A stretch of 63,350 nucleotides of DNA from Burkholderiaceae bacterium (GCA_031291325.1 JARLJG010000072.1:1-63350), one strand, 5' to 3'. Shown: positions 1 to 8,871, counted from the first letter of the stretch. The notes: generated by a model not told the origin, from the sequence alone. Program-made: numbers and translations.

Positions 1-83
1 AAATGAGGGGCAAAGCGGGAAATGAAAAAAACTCGCCTTCGGCTCAGACAATTTTCATTTCTTATCCGCTTTGCCCCTCATTT
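1..83. repeat. Long imperfect hairpin at the window edge
   Basis: Bases 1-18 are exactly complementary to 66-83, and 19-28 are complementary to 52-61. Together they form a stem of about 28 bp with a 4-base bulge (62-65) and a loop of about 23 bases. It lies just downstream of the minus-strand carboxylase gene, so it could be a transcript end, but there is no clean T-run after the stem. It could equally be an intergenic palindromic repeat. The left edge may be cut by the window. Confidence 0.5.
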
Positions 84-143
84 CCGCGCCAGCCCCCAAG
101 CGCAATTCGTCCGGCGCTATCGCATTCATCCTTGATCGACTCT

Positions 144-1763
144 TTATGGTCGTGCTACGCCGAACTGTACTGGACGCAATACTCTGCGCTCTGCTTCTTC
201 ACAAATCCCCAGCGTCAACGCCAATACTTTGCGCGTGTCTCTTGGGTCGATTACGCCGTCGTCCAGCATCAAGCCCGATGTATACAATGCGCCGGTTTGT
301 TGTTCGAAGGTGGCGACGATTTTTTGTTTTAACGCTGCTATTGCTGCGGGGTCGGGTTCCTGGCCTTTGCGTTTTGCGCCGGCTTCCATGACTACTGCCA
401 TCGTATCGGCGGCTTGCTCCGCGCCCATTACTGCGGTGCGGGCGTTGGGCCAGCTGAATGCGAAATCGGGACGGTAGCCGTTGCCGCACATGCCGTAGTT
501 GCCGGCGCCGAAGCTGGCGCCGCACATGATCGTGATCTTTGGGACGTTGGCGTTCGATACCGCCTGGATCATTTTCGAGCCGTGCTTGATCATGCCGGCT
601 TGTTCCGATTGTTTGCCGACGATGAAGCCAGTGGTATTTTGCAGGAATAGCAGCGGCGTGCCGGATTGGCAGCAGGCTTGCATGAAGTGGGTCGCCTTGT
701 TCGCGCCAGCCGGATCGAGCGGGCCGTTGTTGGTGAGGATGCCGACGCGCTGGCCGCAGATTGCCGCATGGCCGGTCACCGTCGCCGCACCGTAGCCCGG
801 TTTGAATTCCAGGAAATCGGAAGCGTCGACGATGCGGGCGATCGCTTCGCGCATGTCGACCGGCTTCTTCGGGTCAGCCGGCATCAGGCCCAGCAATTCG
901 TCAGCGTCGTAGCGTGGCGGCTGGTAGCTCAGCGGCGTGGCGGGCAACGTCCGATTCCAGTCCAACGCGGCGACGATTTCGCGCGCGATGCGCAATGCGT
1001 CGGCGTCGTTCTCCGCCATGTATTCGGCCAGACCGGAGATGCTCGCGTGCATTTCCGCGCCGCCCAACTCCTCTTCCGACGCGATCTCGCCGGTGGCGGC
1101 TTTCAATAGCGGCGGGCCGGCCAGGAAAGCGCGCGAGCGTTCGCGCACCATCACTACATAGTCGGACAAGCCAGGCATGTACGCGCCGCCGGCGGTCGAC
1201 GAACCGTGCACCACGGTAATCACCGGGATACCCGCCGCCGACAGGCGCGCCAGATTATAGAAAACGCCGCCGCCCTGGATGAAATGTTCGACCCGGTATT
1301 CGAGCAGATTGGCGCCGGCGCTTTCGACCAGGTGGAAGAACGGCAGCTTCTTGTCGAGCGCGATTGCCTGCGCGCGCAGCATCTTGTCCAATCCTGCCAT
1401 TTTCAGCGCGCCGGCATTGATGCCGGAGTCGGACGCCAGCACCATTGCGCGCACGCCGCGCACATAGCCGATGCCGGCGACCACGCCACCGCCCGGAATG
1501 CTTTTTTCGGCATCATTCGTATCGCGCAAGTAGCCGGCCAATGTCGACAATTCCAGGAACGGCGCGCCGACATCCAACAGGCCGGCGATGCGCGCGCGCG
1601 GCAACAACTGGCCGCGCTTGTCGAACATCGGTTTCGACATCTCCGAGGTGGCGCGCGTGCGCGCTTCGAGCGCGCGCAACCGTTCTATCTGCAATAGAAG
1701 CGCGGCGCGGTTTTGCTGATATTGCGGGCCGCCGGCGACCAGCGTGGATTCGATGATCGGCAT
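144..1763 (-). CDS. Acyl-CoA carboxylase, carboxyltransferase (beta) subunit
   Basis: A 539-residue biotin-dependent carboxyltransferase subunit of the MccB/AtuC/PccB family. It should move carboxyl from a biotinylated alpha subunit onto an acyl-CoA in the cytoplasm. Both crotonase-fold halves are present, with family signatures such as GGGVVAGIG, GGAYMPGLSDYVVMV, GASFGAGNYGMCG and FSWPNARTAVMG. Length fits methylcrotonyl- or geranyl-CoA carboxylases. I chose the ATG that begins MPIIES because it lies 1 nt after the SDR stop codon; the longer open frame upstream is out-of-frame SDR sequence. The SDR-carboxylase pair recalls the atuB-atuC arrangement of citronellol/geraniol breakdown, but leucine breakdown cannot be excluded. 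The alpha subunit is not in the window. Confidence 0.9.
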   Translation of the reverse strand: MPIIESTLVAGGPQYQQNRAALLLQIERLRALEARTRATSEMSKPMFDKRGQLLPRARIAGLLDVGAPFLELSTLAGYLRDTNDAEKSIPGGGVVAGIGYVRGVRAMVLASDSGINAGALKMAGLDKMLRAQAIALDKKLPFFHLVESAGANLLEYRVEHFIQGGGVFYNLARLSAAGIPVITVVHGSSTAGGAYMPGLSDYVVMVRERSRAFLAGPPLLKAATGEIASEEELGGAEMHASISGLAEYMAENDADALRIAREIVAALDWNRTLPATPLSYQPPRYDADELLGLMPADPKKPVDMREAIARIVDASDFLEFKPGYGAATVTGHAAICGQRVGILTNNGPLDPAGANKATHFMQACCQSGTPLLFLQNTTGFIVGKQSEQAGMIKHGSKMIQAVSNANVPKITIMCGASFGAGNYGMCGNGYRPDFAFSWPNARTAVMGAEQAADTMAVVMEAGAKRKGQEPDPAAIAALKQKIVATFEQQTGALYTSGLMLDDGVIDPRDTRKVLALTLGICEEAERRVLRPVQFGVARP

Positions 1764-1764
1764 A

Positions 1765-2664
1765 TTAGTCCTTGCCGCCTTGCAGCACTTTTGGCGTGAC
1801 CGCCAATGGGAATCCGTCGAACGGCTTGACTGCACTGCGTTCGTCGCCGGTTTGCGTCGCATCCTTGCCGGTCGACCAGCCCGCGCGCATCTGCGGGCGA
1901 CCGCCGTCGACGCGCAACACACTGCCGGTGATGAAGGACGCCGCCGCCGACAGCAAGAACACGATGGGCGCGGAAATCTCGGCCTCGGTCGCCATCCGTT
2001 GCAGCGGCACGCCCTTGGCGGCGCCGCGCAAGATCGGCGCCATCTCCGGCGGATAGTGATCCATGCCGGACGATGCCACGTAACCGGGCGCGACGGCGTT
2101 GACGCGCACGCCGTATTGCGCCCACTCAAGCGCGGCGGTCTCGGTGAAACTCACCATGCCCGCGCGCGCCGCGCCGGAATGCCCCATGCCGGGCATGCTG
2201 CCCCACATGTCGGCGACGATATTGACCACCGCGCCACCATGCTGTTGCATCCATTGGGTCAGGCATTCGCGCGCCATCAGGAAGCCGCCGGTCAGGTTGG
2301 TTCTGACCACGGTTTCCCACCCCTTCTGCGAGATATCTTTCAGCGCCGATGGATACTGGCCGCCGGCATTATTGAGCAAGGCATCGATTCGCCCGTATTG
2401 TTCCAGCACCGCGCGCACCGTCGCTTGCACGGCTGCTTCGTCGCGGATGTCGCAGACCTGGGAACTTGCGTGGCCGCCGGCAGCGCCGATCTCCGCCCGC
2501 ACTGCTTCGAGCTTGTCGGCATTGCGCCCGACCAGCACAACCTGCGCGCCCAGCGCCGCCAATTCGTGCGCGGTGCAACGGCCGATGCCGGAACCGCCGC
2601 CGGTGACAATCGTTACCTGTCCGGCAAATAGTCCGGGACGAAAAATCGTGCGATATGCCGTCAT
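1765..2664 (-). CDS. SDR-family oxidoreductase, peroxisomal enoyl-CoA-reductase-like (no YxxxK)
   Basis: A 299-residue short-chain dehydrogenase with an N-terminal Rossmann motif (TGGGSGIG, about residues 20-27) and the NNAGG motif. Where classical SDRs carry YxxxK it reads HSGAARAG, so both the catalytic Tyr and Lys are replaced. The same HSGAARAG signature is, as I recall, present in human peroxisomal trans-2-enoyl-CoA reductase, so an enoyl- or dienoyl-CoA reductase role is a better guess than alcohol dehydrogenase. It is followed after 1 nt by the carboxylase beta gene, so the two are one operon acting on acyl-CoA. The start MTAYRTIF was chosen because the usual SDR N-terminus follows directly; longer in-frame starts exist at up to 2775. 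Confidence 0.85.
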   Translation of the reverse strand: MTAYRTIFRPGLFAGQVTIVTGGGSGIGRCTAHELAALGAQVVLVGRNADKLEAVRAEIGAAGGHASSQVCDIRDEAAVQATVRAVLEQYGRIDALLNNAGGQYPSALKDISQKGWETVVRTNLTGGFLMARECLTQWMQQHGGAVVNIVADMWGSMPGMGHSGAARAGMVSFTETAALEWAQYGVRVNAVAPGYVASSGMDHYPPEMAPILRGAAKGVPLQRMATEAEISAPIVFLLSAAASFITGSVLRVDGGRPQMRAGWSTGKDATQTGDERSAVKPFDGFPLAVTPKVLQGGKD

Positions 2665-2843
2665 GTCATCACGCCATCCATTGATTGCCGCAACAATTCC
2701 ACATTCTGCGCTCATTTTTTGCGCGCAAAGCGAAATCTCGCGCAAACGTGGCGTAAAAGCGGCGTCTTGATCCAACAGTTATTTCCGTCATTCAACTTGC
2801 GCAGATTCTTAACGCAATCCAGCTCATCGACAGGACCTGACGC

Positions 2844-2873
2844 ATTTTAGCAAGCAATCACTTGCTTTGTAAA
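2844..2873 (-). promoter_or_regulatory. Promoter with inverted-repeat operator for the SDR-carboxylase operon
   Basis: On the minus strand a -35 TTTACA (2868-2873) and a -10 TAAAAT (2844-2849) are separated by 18 bp, each 5/6 to consensus. The spacer is filled by the inverted repeat AGCAAG-N6-CTTGCT (2849-2866), which touches the -10. This placement suits a repressor of the TetR type, as AtuR is for citronellol genes; a MerR-type regulator would be the alternative. The regulator is not in the window. The expected transcript start is near 2837, giving a leader of about 170 nt. Confidence 0.55.
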
Positions 2874-3000
2874 GTGCGCATTGAGGCTGCGCGTAAATTC
2901 AAAATAGCGTATTTTTGACCGAGTAATTCTTCCAAAGCAAACTCCCCTATTCCGCAAAATTGGGAGTACAGTGGAAATAACACGACGAGGATTCGGCAGC

Positions 3001-3029
3001 TTGAAAATTGACGCTCGCGGCGGTTTATT
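3001..3029 (+). promoter_or_regulatory. Candidate sigma-70 promoter for the 3082 operon
   Basis: TTGAAA at 3001-3006 and TTTATT at 3024-3029 with a 17-bp spacer, about 50 bp upstream of the start codon at 3082. The -10 is only 4/6 to consensus. The remainder of the 2665-3081 intergenic stretch holds the divergent promoter described above and no other gene that I can support. Confidence 0.4.
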
Positions 3030-3081
3030 GCGCCATGAGCGCGGCAAGCATGATAGAGAGTTTCATGAACAGGAGTAATCG

Positions 3082-3330
3082 ATGGCAACTAATCGACGCA
3101 GCCGCAGCAAGGAATCTTCCGACGACGAGCGCACAGAAGCCGAACGCGAAACCACCTCGGAGCCGGACGCAGACCCGTTCAACGATCCGCGTAGATTGCA
3201 ACAGATGACAGCGGGGAATGTCGACACATCGGAAGAAGTCGTAGAGCGCGAACGCAAGGAATCGTTTTACCGCGACGAGCCGGACGACTTGCTCGACACG
3301 CTGGACCCGGTGCCGAAATGGGAGGAATGA
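3082..3330 (+). CDS. Small charged hypothetical protein
   Basis: An 82-residue, very hydrophilic protein rich in Glu, Asp and Arg, with no signal peptide or membrane segment and no domain I recognise. It starts at an ATG preceded by AGGAG at a good distance, and its stop is 1 nt before the next start codon, so it is probably translated together with the exported protein that follows. Composition suggests an intrinsically disordered cytoplasmic protein. Function unknown. Confidence 0.7.
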   Translation: MATNRRSRSKESSDDERTEAERETTSEPDADPFNDPRRLQQMTAGNVDTSEEVVERERKESFYRDEPDDLLDTLDPVPKWEE

Positions 3331-3331
3331 G

Positions 3332-3811
3332 TTGTCGAAAGCCAGGCTCACGTTGACGCTTGCCGCTGTGCTTGCGGCCTTTGCAAGCGACGCTTTTGCA
3401 GTCGGCCCCAAGCCCGATTTCAGCGTCACCGTCGGGCCCGCAATATTGTGCCGAGACAAGCTCGACATGAAATTTTTCTACGATTACCTGAGCACCAGTT
3501 TCGGCCCTGCGTATAAGCGGGAACAAGGCGCCTATTGGTTCCGTGCCAAGGCGCAATTGTTCGGCAAGGATATCAAGGAAATCTTCATCTCCGATCAGAG
3601 CAGCGACTGGGTTTTCATCGGCGCGATCTTCAATGCCAAGCCGGACGACCTGGCGCAAGCAGTGCAAGCCAGCGCCGGCACGGTATTCGCCAAATCCGCA
3701 AGCAGCTACCGCTACTCGCCGTATCAATCGCAAGGCACCAGCGAAATCATGTGGCAGACGAACGATGCCAAGTTGTTGTGCCGGCGCATGATCGGGCAGC
3801 AGCAGAAATAA
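3332..3811 (+). CDS. Exported hypothetical protein
   Basis: A 159-residue protein starting at TTG with GGAGG six to seven bases upstream. The first 23 residues are a clear signal peptide ending in an AFA-type cleavage site, followed by a mature domain of about 135 residues with two cysteines (in ILCRDK and LLCRRM) that could form a disulphide in the periplasm. No family recognised. It is coupled to the small acidic gene upstream and ends 1-2 nt before a strong terminator. Confidence 0.75.
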   Translation: MSKARLTLTLAAVLAAFASDAFAVGPKPDFSVTVGPAILCRDKLDMKFFYDYLSTSFGPAYKREQGAYWFRAKAQLFGKDIKEIFISDQSSDWVFIGAIFNAKPDDLAQAVQASAGTVFAKSASSYRYSPYQSQGTSEIMWQTNDAKLLCRRMIGQQQK

Positions 3812-3842
3812 AAAAGCCAGGCTTATTTACGCCTGGCTTTTT
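3811..3842. terminator. Bidirectional Rho-independent terminator
   Basis: A 12-bp perfect stem (3811-3822 with 3831-3842), an 8-base loop, A-run on the left and T-run on the right. It sits between convergent genes, so it can end transcripts from both strands. Confidence 0.9.
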
Positions 3843-3858
3843 CATCGGTGCGCGGCGC

Positions 3859-5922
3859 TTATTTCGTCGCGCCGCGCATTTCGTTGGCGATTGCACTCGC
3901 GCCGTAGATCTTGTCCATCGCTTCCAGCAAGGCCGCGCTATCGACCGCCACGGTGCGATTGACCGATTCGTCGAAACCGAAAGCACCGCCCAGCGAGTGG
4001 ATGTTGCCGTCGAATACCAGACCGACCAGCTCGCCCTTGCGATTGACCATCGGGCTGCCGGAATTGCCGCCGATGATGTCGTTGGTGCTGACGAAATTGA
4101 ACGGCGTTGCCAGGTTCAGCTTATCCTTGGCGGCATACCAGCGTTCCGGCAACTTGAATGGATCGGCGTCGGTCGCATGCTCGAACGCGCCGGCGAAATC
4201 GGTAAACGGCGGCACGTCCTTGCCGGCTTCCTTCCAGCCCTTCACGACACCGTAAGAAAAACGCAGCGAGAAGGTGGCGTCCGGGTAGATGCTGGTGCCC
4301 AGCATCGCAAAGCGGGCGGCGGCAATCTTCTCGTTAGCCTTGGTAATCACCGATTCCACGCGTGCCTCGTAATCCTTGCGCAACGCGCGCGCTATCGGGT
4401 CGACTTGCAAAGCCAGCTTGATGAATGGATCGTCGGATTGTTCGATGGCCTTCATGCCGCCGTCCCACAATGCCTTGCGCACCGCCGGGTCGCCCAATTT
4501 GGTGCCGTCGATCAGGCGCGCTGCAACTTGCTCCGGCGCGTCCTTGCCGAGAATTTGCACCACTTGCGGATTGCTCGGGCTGAGACGCTCGCGCATCTTG
4601 GTCAGCGACCATCCCAGTTTTACCTTTTCAAAATCGGGATAAACCGGCGCCGGCGACAGCACGCCGGCCTGCACTTGCGGCAAGCGGGCGTCGGCATATT
4701 CCGGCAGGCGTTCGCCATTCGGCTTGGCGCGCTCGGCAGCGGCGCGCACCAGCGTAAATGCAAAGTGCGCATAGTCGCTGTTGAACGCTTGCTGGTACTC
4801 GAACTGACTCAGCGGCTCGCGCATTTCGTCGGACACCTTGATCGCCTTGGCAATTGCATCCCAGGCGCCGCCGGTGGAAGCCTTCAGGGCCGGCTTGCCG
4901 GCGACATATTTGCGCAGCGCGTTTTCTTCGGCTTGTTTAGCGTCGATCAGGCTCGGTTCGACCAGCGCTTCGCGCTGACCACTCAAGGCCTTGATGCTGT
5001 TCTCGACGGAGAACAGCGTCGCATTCGCTTCGCGGCTTTGCTCCGCGCCGATTGCGCGGAATTGCGTCAACAGGCCGCGATATTCGGACAGGCGGATCAG
5101 GATTTCCGGCAAGCGATGGTCGCGCAGCGCGATCAGGCGCGCCATCGTATATTCGCGCTGGGTGCTGCCGGGGTGGCCGGAGGTAAACACCGCTTCGCCG
5201 GCTTGCGGGCCGGTCGGGCTGACCGGCAGGTAGGCGGAAATTGTGGCGGGCTTGCCGTCTTCGTAGACGCGCAACAGCGACATGTCGAGGTCGAAGCGCG
5301 GAAAATTGAAATTGTCCGGATCGCCGCCAAAAAACGCCACCGATTGTTCTGGCGCAAACACCAGGCGCACATCCTGGAAACGATGATAGCGATACAAATT
5401 ATATTTGCCACCTTGATACAGGCTCACCACGTCGCAACGCACCTTGTCGCCGTCCTTGCCCACGCACTCGGCAGAAAGCTTGGCAGTTTCCGCGTTCTGC
5501 GCCTTGGTAAAGGCTTCGCCTTCCAGGCCGGCCGTCGCATGATGCATCGCCTCGCTGACGTCGCTGATTTTTTCCAGGCGATTGACTTCCATCGCCGGGC
5601 AACGCTGCTCTTCGGCAGCGCTCCGAGCCAGGAAGCCCGATTGCATGTAGTTGGTTTTGTCGCTCGAAATCTGCTCGACGCAATGTGCCGCACAATGATG
5701 GTTTGATAACACCAGCCCGTTTGCCGAAACGAAGGAACCCGAGCATCCAAGTGCCAGGCGTGCCGACGATTGCATCGTATGCTGCAACCAGTTGGCGTCG
5801 GGCGCCCAGCCGATGTCTTTCTTCATGCGCTCGGTCGGCGGATTGTCGAAAGTCCACATGCCCTCGCTTGCCGAAGCCAGCATCGGCGCCAACATCAGGC
5901 CTAAAATCAGCTTTTTCTTCAT
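3859..5922 (-). CDS. S46-family dipeptidyl-peptidase (DPP7/DPP11 type)
   Basis: A 687-residue exported serine exopeptidase of MEROPS family S46, which releases dipeptides from the N-terminus of peptides in the periplasm. A signal peptide covers about residues 1-19. The chymotrypsin-like His region is GLVLSNHHC (about residues 69-77) and the nucleophile is in GGNSGSP (about Ser621), both typical of the family. Length matches the usual 690-720. The start at 5922 has GGAGAA upstream; an open frame continues to 6015 but would spoil the signal peptide. Whether it prefers hydrophobic (DPP7) or acidic (DPP11) P1 residues cannot be read with confidence by eye. Confidence 0.9.
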   Translation of the reverse strand: MKKKLILGLMLAPMLASASEGMWTFDNPPTERMKKDIGWAPDANWLQHTMQSSARLALGCSGSFVSANGLVLSNHHCAAHCVEQISSDKTNYMQSGFLARSAAEEQRCPAMEVNRLEKISDVSEAMHHATAGLEGEAFTKAQNAETAKLSAECVGKDGDKVRCDVVSLYQGGKYNLYRYHRFQDVRLVFAPEQSVAFFGGDPDNFNFPRFDLDMSLLRVYEDGKPATISAYLPVSPTGPQAGEAVFTSGHPGSTQREYTMARLIALRDHRLPEILIRLSEYRGLLTQFRAIGAEQSREANATLFSVENSIKALSGQREALVEPSLIDAKQAEENALRKYVAGKPALKASTGGAWDAIAKAIKVSDEMREPLSQFEYQQAFNSDYAHFAFTLVRAAAERAKPNGERLPEYADARLPQVQAGVLSPAPVYPDFEKVKLGWSLTKMRERLSPSNPQVVQILGKDAPEQVAARLIDGTKLGDPAVRKALWDGGMKAIEQSDDPFIKLALQVDPIARALRKDYEARVESVITKANEKIAAARFAMLGTSIYPDATFSLRFSYGVVKGWKEAGKDVPPFTDFAGAFEHATDADPFKLPERWYAAKDKLNLATPFNFVSTNDIIGGNSGSPMVNRKGELVGLVFDGNIHSLGGAFGFDESVNRTVAVDSAALLEAMDKIYGASAIANEMRGATK

Positions 5923-6015
5923 CTTTAATTCTCCGGATTTGATTGTTGTCATGACTGGCGCGATAACGTCGTCATTTTTATCTGCGCAAGTCGTTCTGAC
6001 CCGCGCAGTGCCCAT

Positions 6016-6021
6016 ATTATA
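6016..6021 (-). promoter_or_regulatory. Consensus -10 box for the S46 peptidase gene
   Basis: A perfect TATAAT on the minus strand about 94 nt upstream of the peptidase start codon. I see no good -35 at 16-18 bp. It lies in the 374-nt stretch 5923-6296 between divergent genes, in which I see no gene and no clear operator. Confidence 0.35.
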
Positions 6022-6296
6022 GCGGACGGGTCAAACTGCACCGGCCCGCATCTTGCGCGAAAAGCGCACGGTATCGTCGCTCGACAAACCGGCCTGGACA
6101 AGGGATTTGCGACAGAATGCGAAAAACGCGGGGTGAACCGATAGGCTGAGAGGATCGGATAATTTGCGAAAGTGCCGCACTCACCCGCATGAACCGATCG
6201 TCGCCAGGCTGACCGCCAAGAGACAGATAAGTAGCCACGCAGAAATAAGCGTGCGAGAATAGGCGCAATTTAACTTTGCAATGGTGAGACAACATC

Positions 6297-6935
6297 GTGA
6301 AAACGCCGATCGTCATCTCCGATATGACTGAGCCGGATGTGGAAGACTTGATGGCACTTGCAACCGTGCGCGCGTTTCCGCGCCACGCGATCATCATCAG
6401 CGAGGGCGACGACAGCGACAGCGTCTATTTCATCATTTCCGGCCTGGTGAAAGTTTTTTTGGCCGACAATGACGGCAATGAGGTCATCATGGCGACCCTT
6501 AAAGCCGGCGAGTATTTCGGCGAAATGGCGTTGGAACCCGGCTTCCGCTCCGCTTCGGTGATGGCAATCGAGCCGGTCAGTCTGGCCGTGGTGCGCATGC
6601 CCGACTTCCGCGCCTTCCTCAGAACCCATCCCGATTTCGTATTTTCGCTGCTCGGCAAGTTGATCCGGCGCACGCGCCTGGTCACGCGCAACTTGAAGGG
6701 CCTGGCTTTGCTCGACGTCTATGGACGCCTGACCCAGATGCTCAACGACCTGGCCGTCAATACCGGCGGCAAACGCCTGATCGTCGAACCGCTGACGCAA
6801 CAGGAAATGGCGAGCCGGATCGGCTGTTCGCGAGAAATGGTCAGCAAGATCCTGAAAGACCTGACCGCCGGCGGTTACGTGGAACTATCGCGCAAATCCA
6901 TCGAAATCAAGCGCGCACTGCCGGACTCCTGGTAA
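6297..6935 (+). CDS. Crp/Fnr-family transcriptional regulator
   Basis: A 212-residue DNA-binding regulator. Residues about 15-130 form a cyclic-nucleotide-binding-like beta-roll (GLVKVFLADNDGNEV, KAGEYFGEMAL), and about 140-205 a winged helix with recognition helix SRIGCSREMVSKILKDL. There is no N-terminal Cys cluster, so it is not an iron-sulphur FNR and resembles Crp-type family members. It starts with GTG; the ribosome binding site is weak, and a later in-frame ATG (MTEPD) is possible. Target genes unknown. Confidence 0.88.
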   Translation: MKTPIVISDMTEPDVEDLMALATVRAFPRHAIIISEGDDSDSVYFIISGLVKVFLADNDGNEVIMATLKAGEYFGEMALEPGFRSASVMAIEPVSLAVVRMPDFRAFLRTHPDFVFSLLGKLIRRTRLVTRNLKGLALLDVYGRLTQMLNDLAVNTGGKRLIVEPLTQQEMASRIGCSREMVSKILKDLTAGGYVELSRKSIEIKRALPDSW

Positions 6936-6966
6936 GGACTCGCCACCATCGAGAATGAAAACCGTT

Positions 6967-6987
6967 GGGGCGCACGCCTTGCGCCCC
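6967..6987. terminator. Stem-loop after the Crp/Fnr gene
   Basis: An 8-bp GC-rich stem GGGGCGCA/TGCGCCCC (6967-6974 with 6980-6987) with a 5-base loop lies between convergent genes. The T-run is poor (TGCCGTTTC), so termination would be weak or Rho-assisted. Confidence 0.45.
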
Positions 6988-7004
6988 TGCCGTTTCACTT
7001 ACAT

Positions 7005-7202
7005 TTAACTGCAAACGCCCTTGATCTTGCTATCCGGATCCGCGACGGCGCTTTGCCGCGTGCTTTCCCGGCGATCCGGCGATGCCCGTCTATCGATCAA
7101 GACAAAACCTTCATCGGTGAGGTAGGGCGGCGGTAAATGCTGGCTGCAGCGACGATCGAAAAAGTCGCGGGCAACCCTGATATCCAATTCCTCGCGATTC
7201 AT
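7005..7202 (-). CDS. Small hypothetical protein
   Basis: A 65-residue basic and acidic protein with the repeated motif DRRASPDRRES near its middle. The ATG at 7202 is preceded by GGAG and AAAGGG; a TTG seven codons earlier is less likely. No known domain recognised. Support is coding look and ribosome binding site only. Confidence 0.5.
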   Translation of the reverse strand: MNREELDIRVARDFFDRRCSQHLPPPYLTDEGFVLIDRRASPDRRESTRQSAVADPDSKIKGVCS

Positions 7203-7331
7203 GCAATGGTTCCCTTTCTCCAATCTTGTGCAGGCAAGATTAACGCGACCAAGAAATTAATACTGTGCGTTACTGCACGCCAAATTTGTGAAGAATTACC
7301 GGAACAGTGCCGACGCGGAGTCGTAACATCG

Positions 7332-7347
7332 CAATGTTGATACATTG
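7332..7347. promoter_or_regulatory. CAATGT-N4-ACATTG palindrome
   Basis: A 6-4-6 perfect inverted repeat in an A+T-rich part of the 316-nt gap 7203-7518 between divergent genes. It could be an operator for either neighbour; no regulator is implied by position. Nothing else is recognised in that gap. Confidence 0.3.
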
Positions 7348-7518
7348 AAATTAAATTTATAAAACATCGGCGCTTGTCGGGAGTAGCAATGCAGATGCTC
7401 AAAGAAGCGGCATACAACCGCGCTGCGCATGCCCATATTGCGCGCCTGCCGTATTACAATCCCCTGCGGGCCGTTAAAAGTCTGCCCTCCCCGTCCATTT
7501 TGACGACACGAAAGCGCA

Positions 7519-7956
7519 ATGACCGATTTTTCTTATCCCGACCAGCCACGCTCGTGGCTCGCGCCGCTGGCTTTTTTTGCTATTTTCCTGATCCCGCTTT
7601 CCGCATATTTGTGGTACGACTGGTCGCGCTACGACCTGCCCAAATTGAAGCCATTCAACGGCGCGCAAGAGGATTTATTCGCGCAAATCAAATGCTTGAC
7701 CAAGATGCCGGAAAACGGCGGGACGACTCCCGCCGATGCGACCTGTCGCTTCAGCAAGACCTACGGCGGGTTTTGGCTGACGCCAGCGACGCTCGACCGA
7801 TGCCTGACTTACAGTAGCGACAACGCAACAACCGCGTTGAATTCGCCAAAACGCATGGAATTCGACTTCATGTGCGAAAGCAAGGCGATGCGCGCCAATT
7901 TTTCATACAAGGACGATAAATACCGCCTTGAACAAATCGGGATGACCTTTCCTTAA
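7519..7956 (+). CDS. Single-pass membrane hypothetical protein
   Basis: A 145-residue protein with one membrane helix at about residues 15-35 and a C-terminal domain of about 110 residues that should face the periplasm, containing four cysteines. No family recognised. The ribosome binding site is poor, but the hydrophobic N-terminus followed by a folded-looking domain supports a real gene. Stands alone between divergent and convergent neighbours. Confidence 0.65.
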   Translation: MTDFSYPDQPRSWLAPLAFFAIFLIPLSAYLWYDWSRYDLPKLKPFNGAQEDLFAQIKCLTKMPENGGTTPADATCRFSKTYGGFWLTPATLDRCLTYSSDNATTALNSPKRMEFDFMCESKAMRANFSYKDDKYRLEQIGMTFP

Positions 7957-8026
7957 GGTGTGTCCTCAGCCGCCCCGTGATTACGCCCGGCGCAAAAGCC
8001 GCCGTCCAACCGGCGGCGCAACAACA

Positions 8027-8245
8027 TCAAGTGCTCGGCGAATCCATCTCGTCGGTTCGGGGAATCGGGCAGGAAGACAAGCCTAACAGCTTATAGAGCG
8101 GGCAAAAACCGGCCAAACCGGTGGCCAGCGGGACTACGCCTATCCATCCCCACAGACCGATGAAACCTGTCGCCGCCGCCACCACCAAGGCGACGCCGGT
8201 GGCTGTGCGTATGATGCGGTCGAAGTTACTTTCGTTGATCGGCAT
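8027..8245 (-). CDS. DUF2892 (YgaP-like) inner-membrane protein
   Basis: A 72-residue protein with two closely spaced membrane segments (residues about 15-50), ending in the DUF2892 signature FCPLYKLLGLSSCP. The ATG at 8245 has GGGAGG six bases upstream. The family includes the membrane half of E. coli YgaP, here without a rhodanese domain. An FNR-type box with a suitably placed -10 lies about 150-200 bp upstream, suggesting induction at low oxygen. Confidence 0.85.
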   Translation of the reverse strand: MPINESNFDRIIRTATGVALVVAAATGFIGLWGWIGVVPLATGLAGFCPLYKLLGLSSCPIPRTDEMDSPST

Positions 8246-8407
8246 GATAACCTCCCTATTCAAATGTTATAGGAGCAAGACCGTTCCGCCACGCTAATCT
8301 CCATTTAGCGGAACACGAATTTTTCGAATCATCGCGCATCGATATTATGCTACTCGCGAACGCGATTCTCAACATCGGCAGCCCCAATGCCCGCCGTGTA
8401 TGAACAC

Positions 8408-8449
8408 AGTATGAGCGCTCGCCTGCTTTCGGTATTTGACGCAAATCAA
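8408..8449 (-). promoter_or_regulatory. Candidate class II FNR-type promoter
   Basis: TTGAC-GCAA-ATCAA at 8436-8449 matches the FNR/ANR box TTGAT-N4-ATCAA at 9 of 10 defined positions. Reading on the minus strand, a -10-like CATACT occupies 8408-8413. This would put the start near 8401 and the box centre at about -41.5, the standard class II spacing. The transcript would run into the DUF2892 gene after a leader of about 155 nt. Confidence 0.5.
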
Positions 8450-8478
8450 CTTTGTTCGCACAAATCCGTCGCTAAAAT

Positions 8479-8871
8479 TCAGTCTTCGGTATGACAAACC
8501 GCTTCGACACGATTGCCTTCCGGGTCGATCAAAAACGCCGCGTAATACGCAGCATGATAAGCGCGAATTCCAGGCTGGCCGTTGTCAACTCCGCCGTTTT
8601 CCAATCCCGCGCGCCAAAAGGCGTCGACCGCAGCCCGCGTCTTCGCTTTGAAGCACCAATGCCGACGCGGCGCATCTTCGGGCCTAAGCCCTTGCCTAAC
8701 GGAAAAATAGCTGCGCTGCGGATGCCGGGCATCGGCCCGTTCGCCATATCCGATCCAAAAATCGGCATGATCGGAACCGACCTTCGGCACCCCCAGCGCG
8801 GTGAAGATTGCATCATAAAATCGTTCGGCGCGCGGCAAATCCGCGACCGTCAACGAAACGTGATCGAGCAT
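8479..8871 (-). CDS. VOC-family (glyoxalase/dioxygenase-like) protein
   Basis: A 130-residue single-domain vicinal-oxygen-chelate protein: LDHVSLTVADLPRAERFYD at the N-terminus and the terminal motif AFLIDPEGNRVEAVCH. The metal-binding His near the start and Glu near the end are present. Substrate unknown. The family covers glyoxalases, fosfomycin/bleomycin resistance proteins and ring-cleavage dioxygenases, and nothing around it narrows the choice. Confidence 0.85.
   Translation of the reverse strand: MLDHVSLTVADLPRAERFYDAIFTALGVPKVGSDHADFWIGYGERADARHPQRSYFSVRQGLRPEDAPRRHWCFKAKTRAAVDAFWRAGLENGGVDNGQPGIRAYHAAYYAAFLIDPEGNRVEAVCHTED

Noticed and set aside
3535-5706. 723-codon open frame antisense to the S46 peptidase gene
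   Set aside because: Composition is that of a high-G+C shadow frame (runs of Arg, Ala, Gln, His), and the peptidase on the other strand has clear catalytic motifs.
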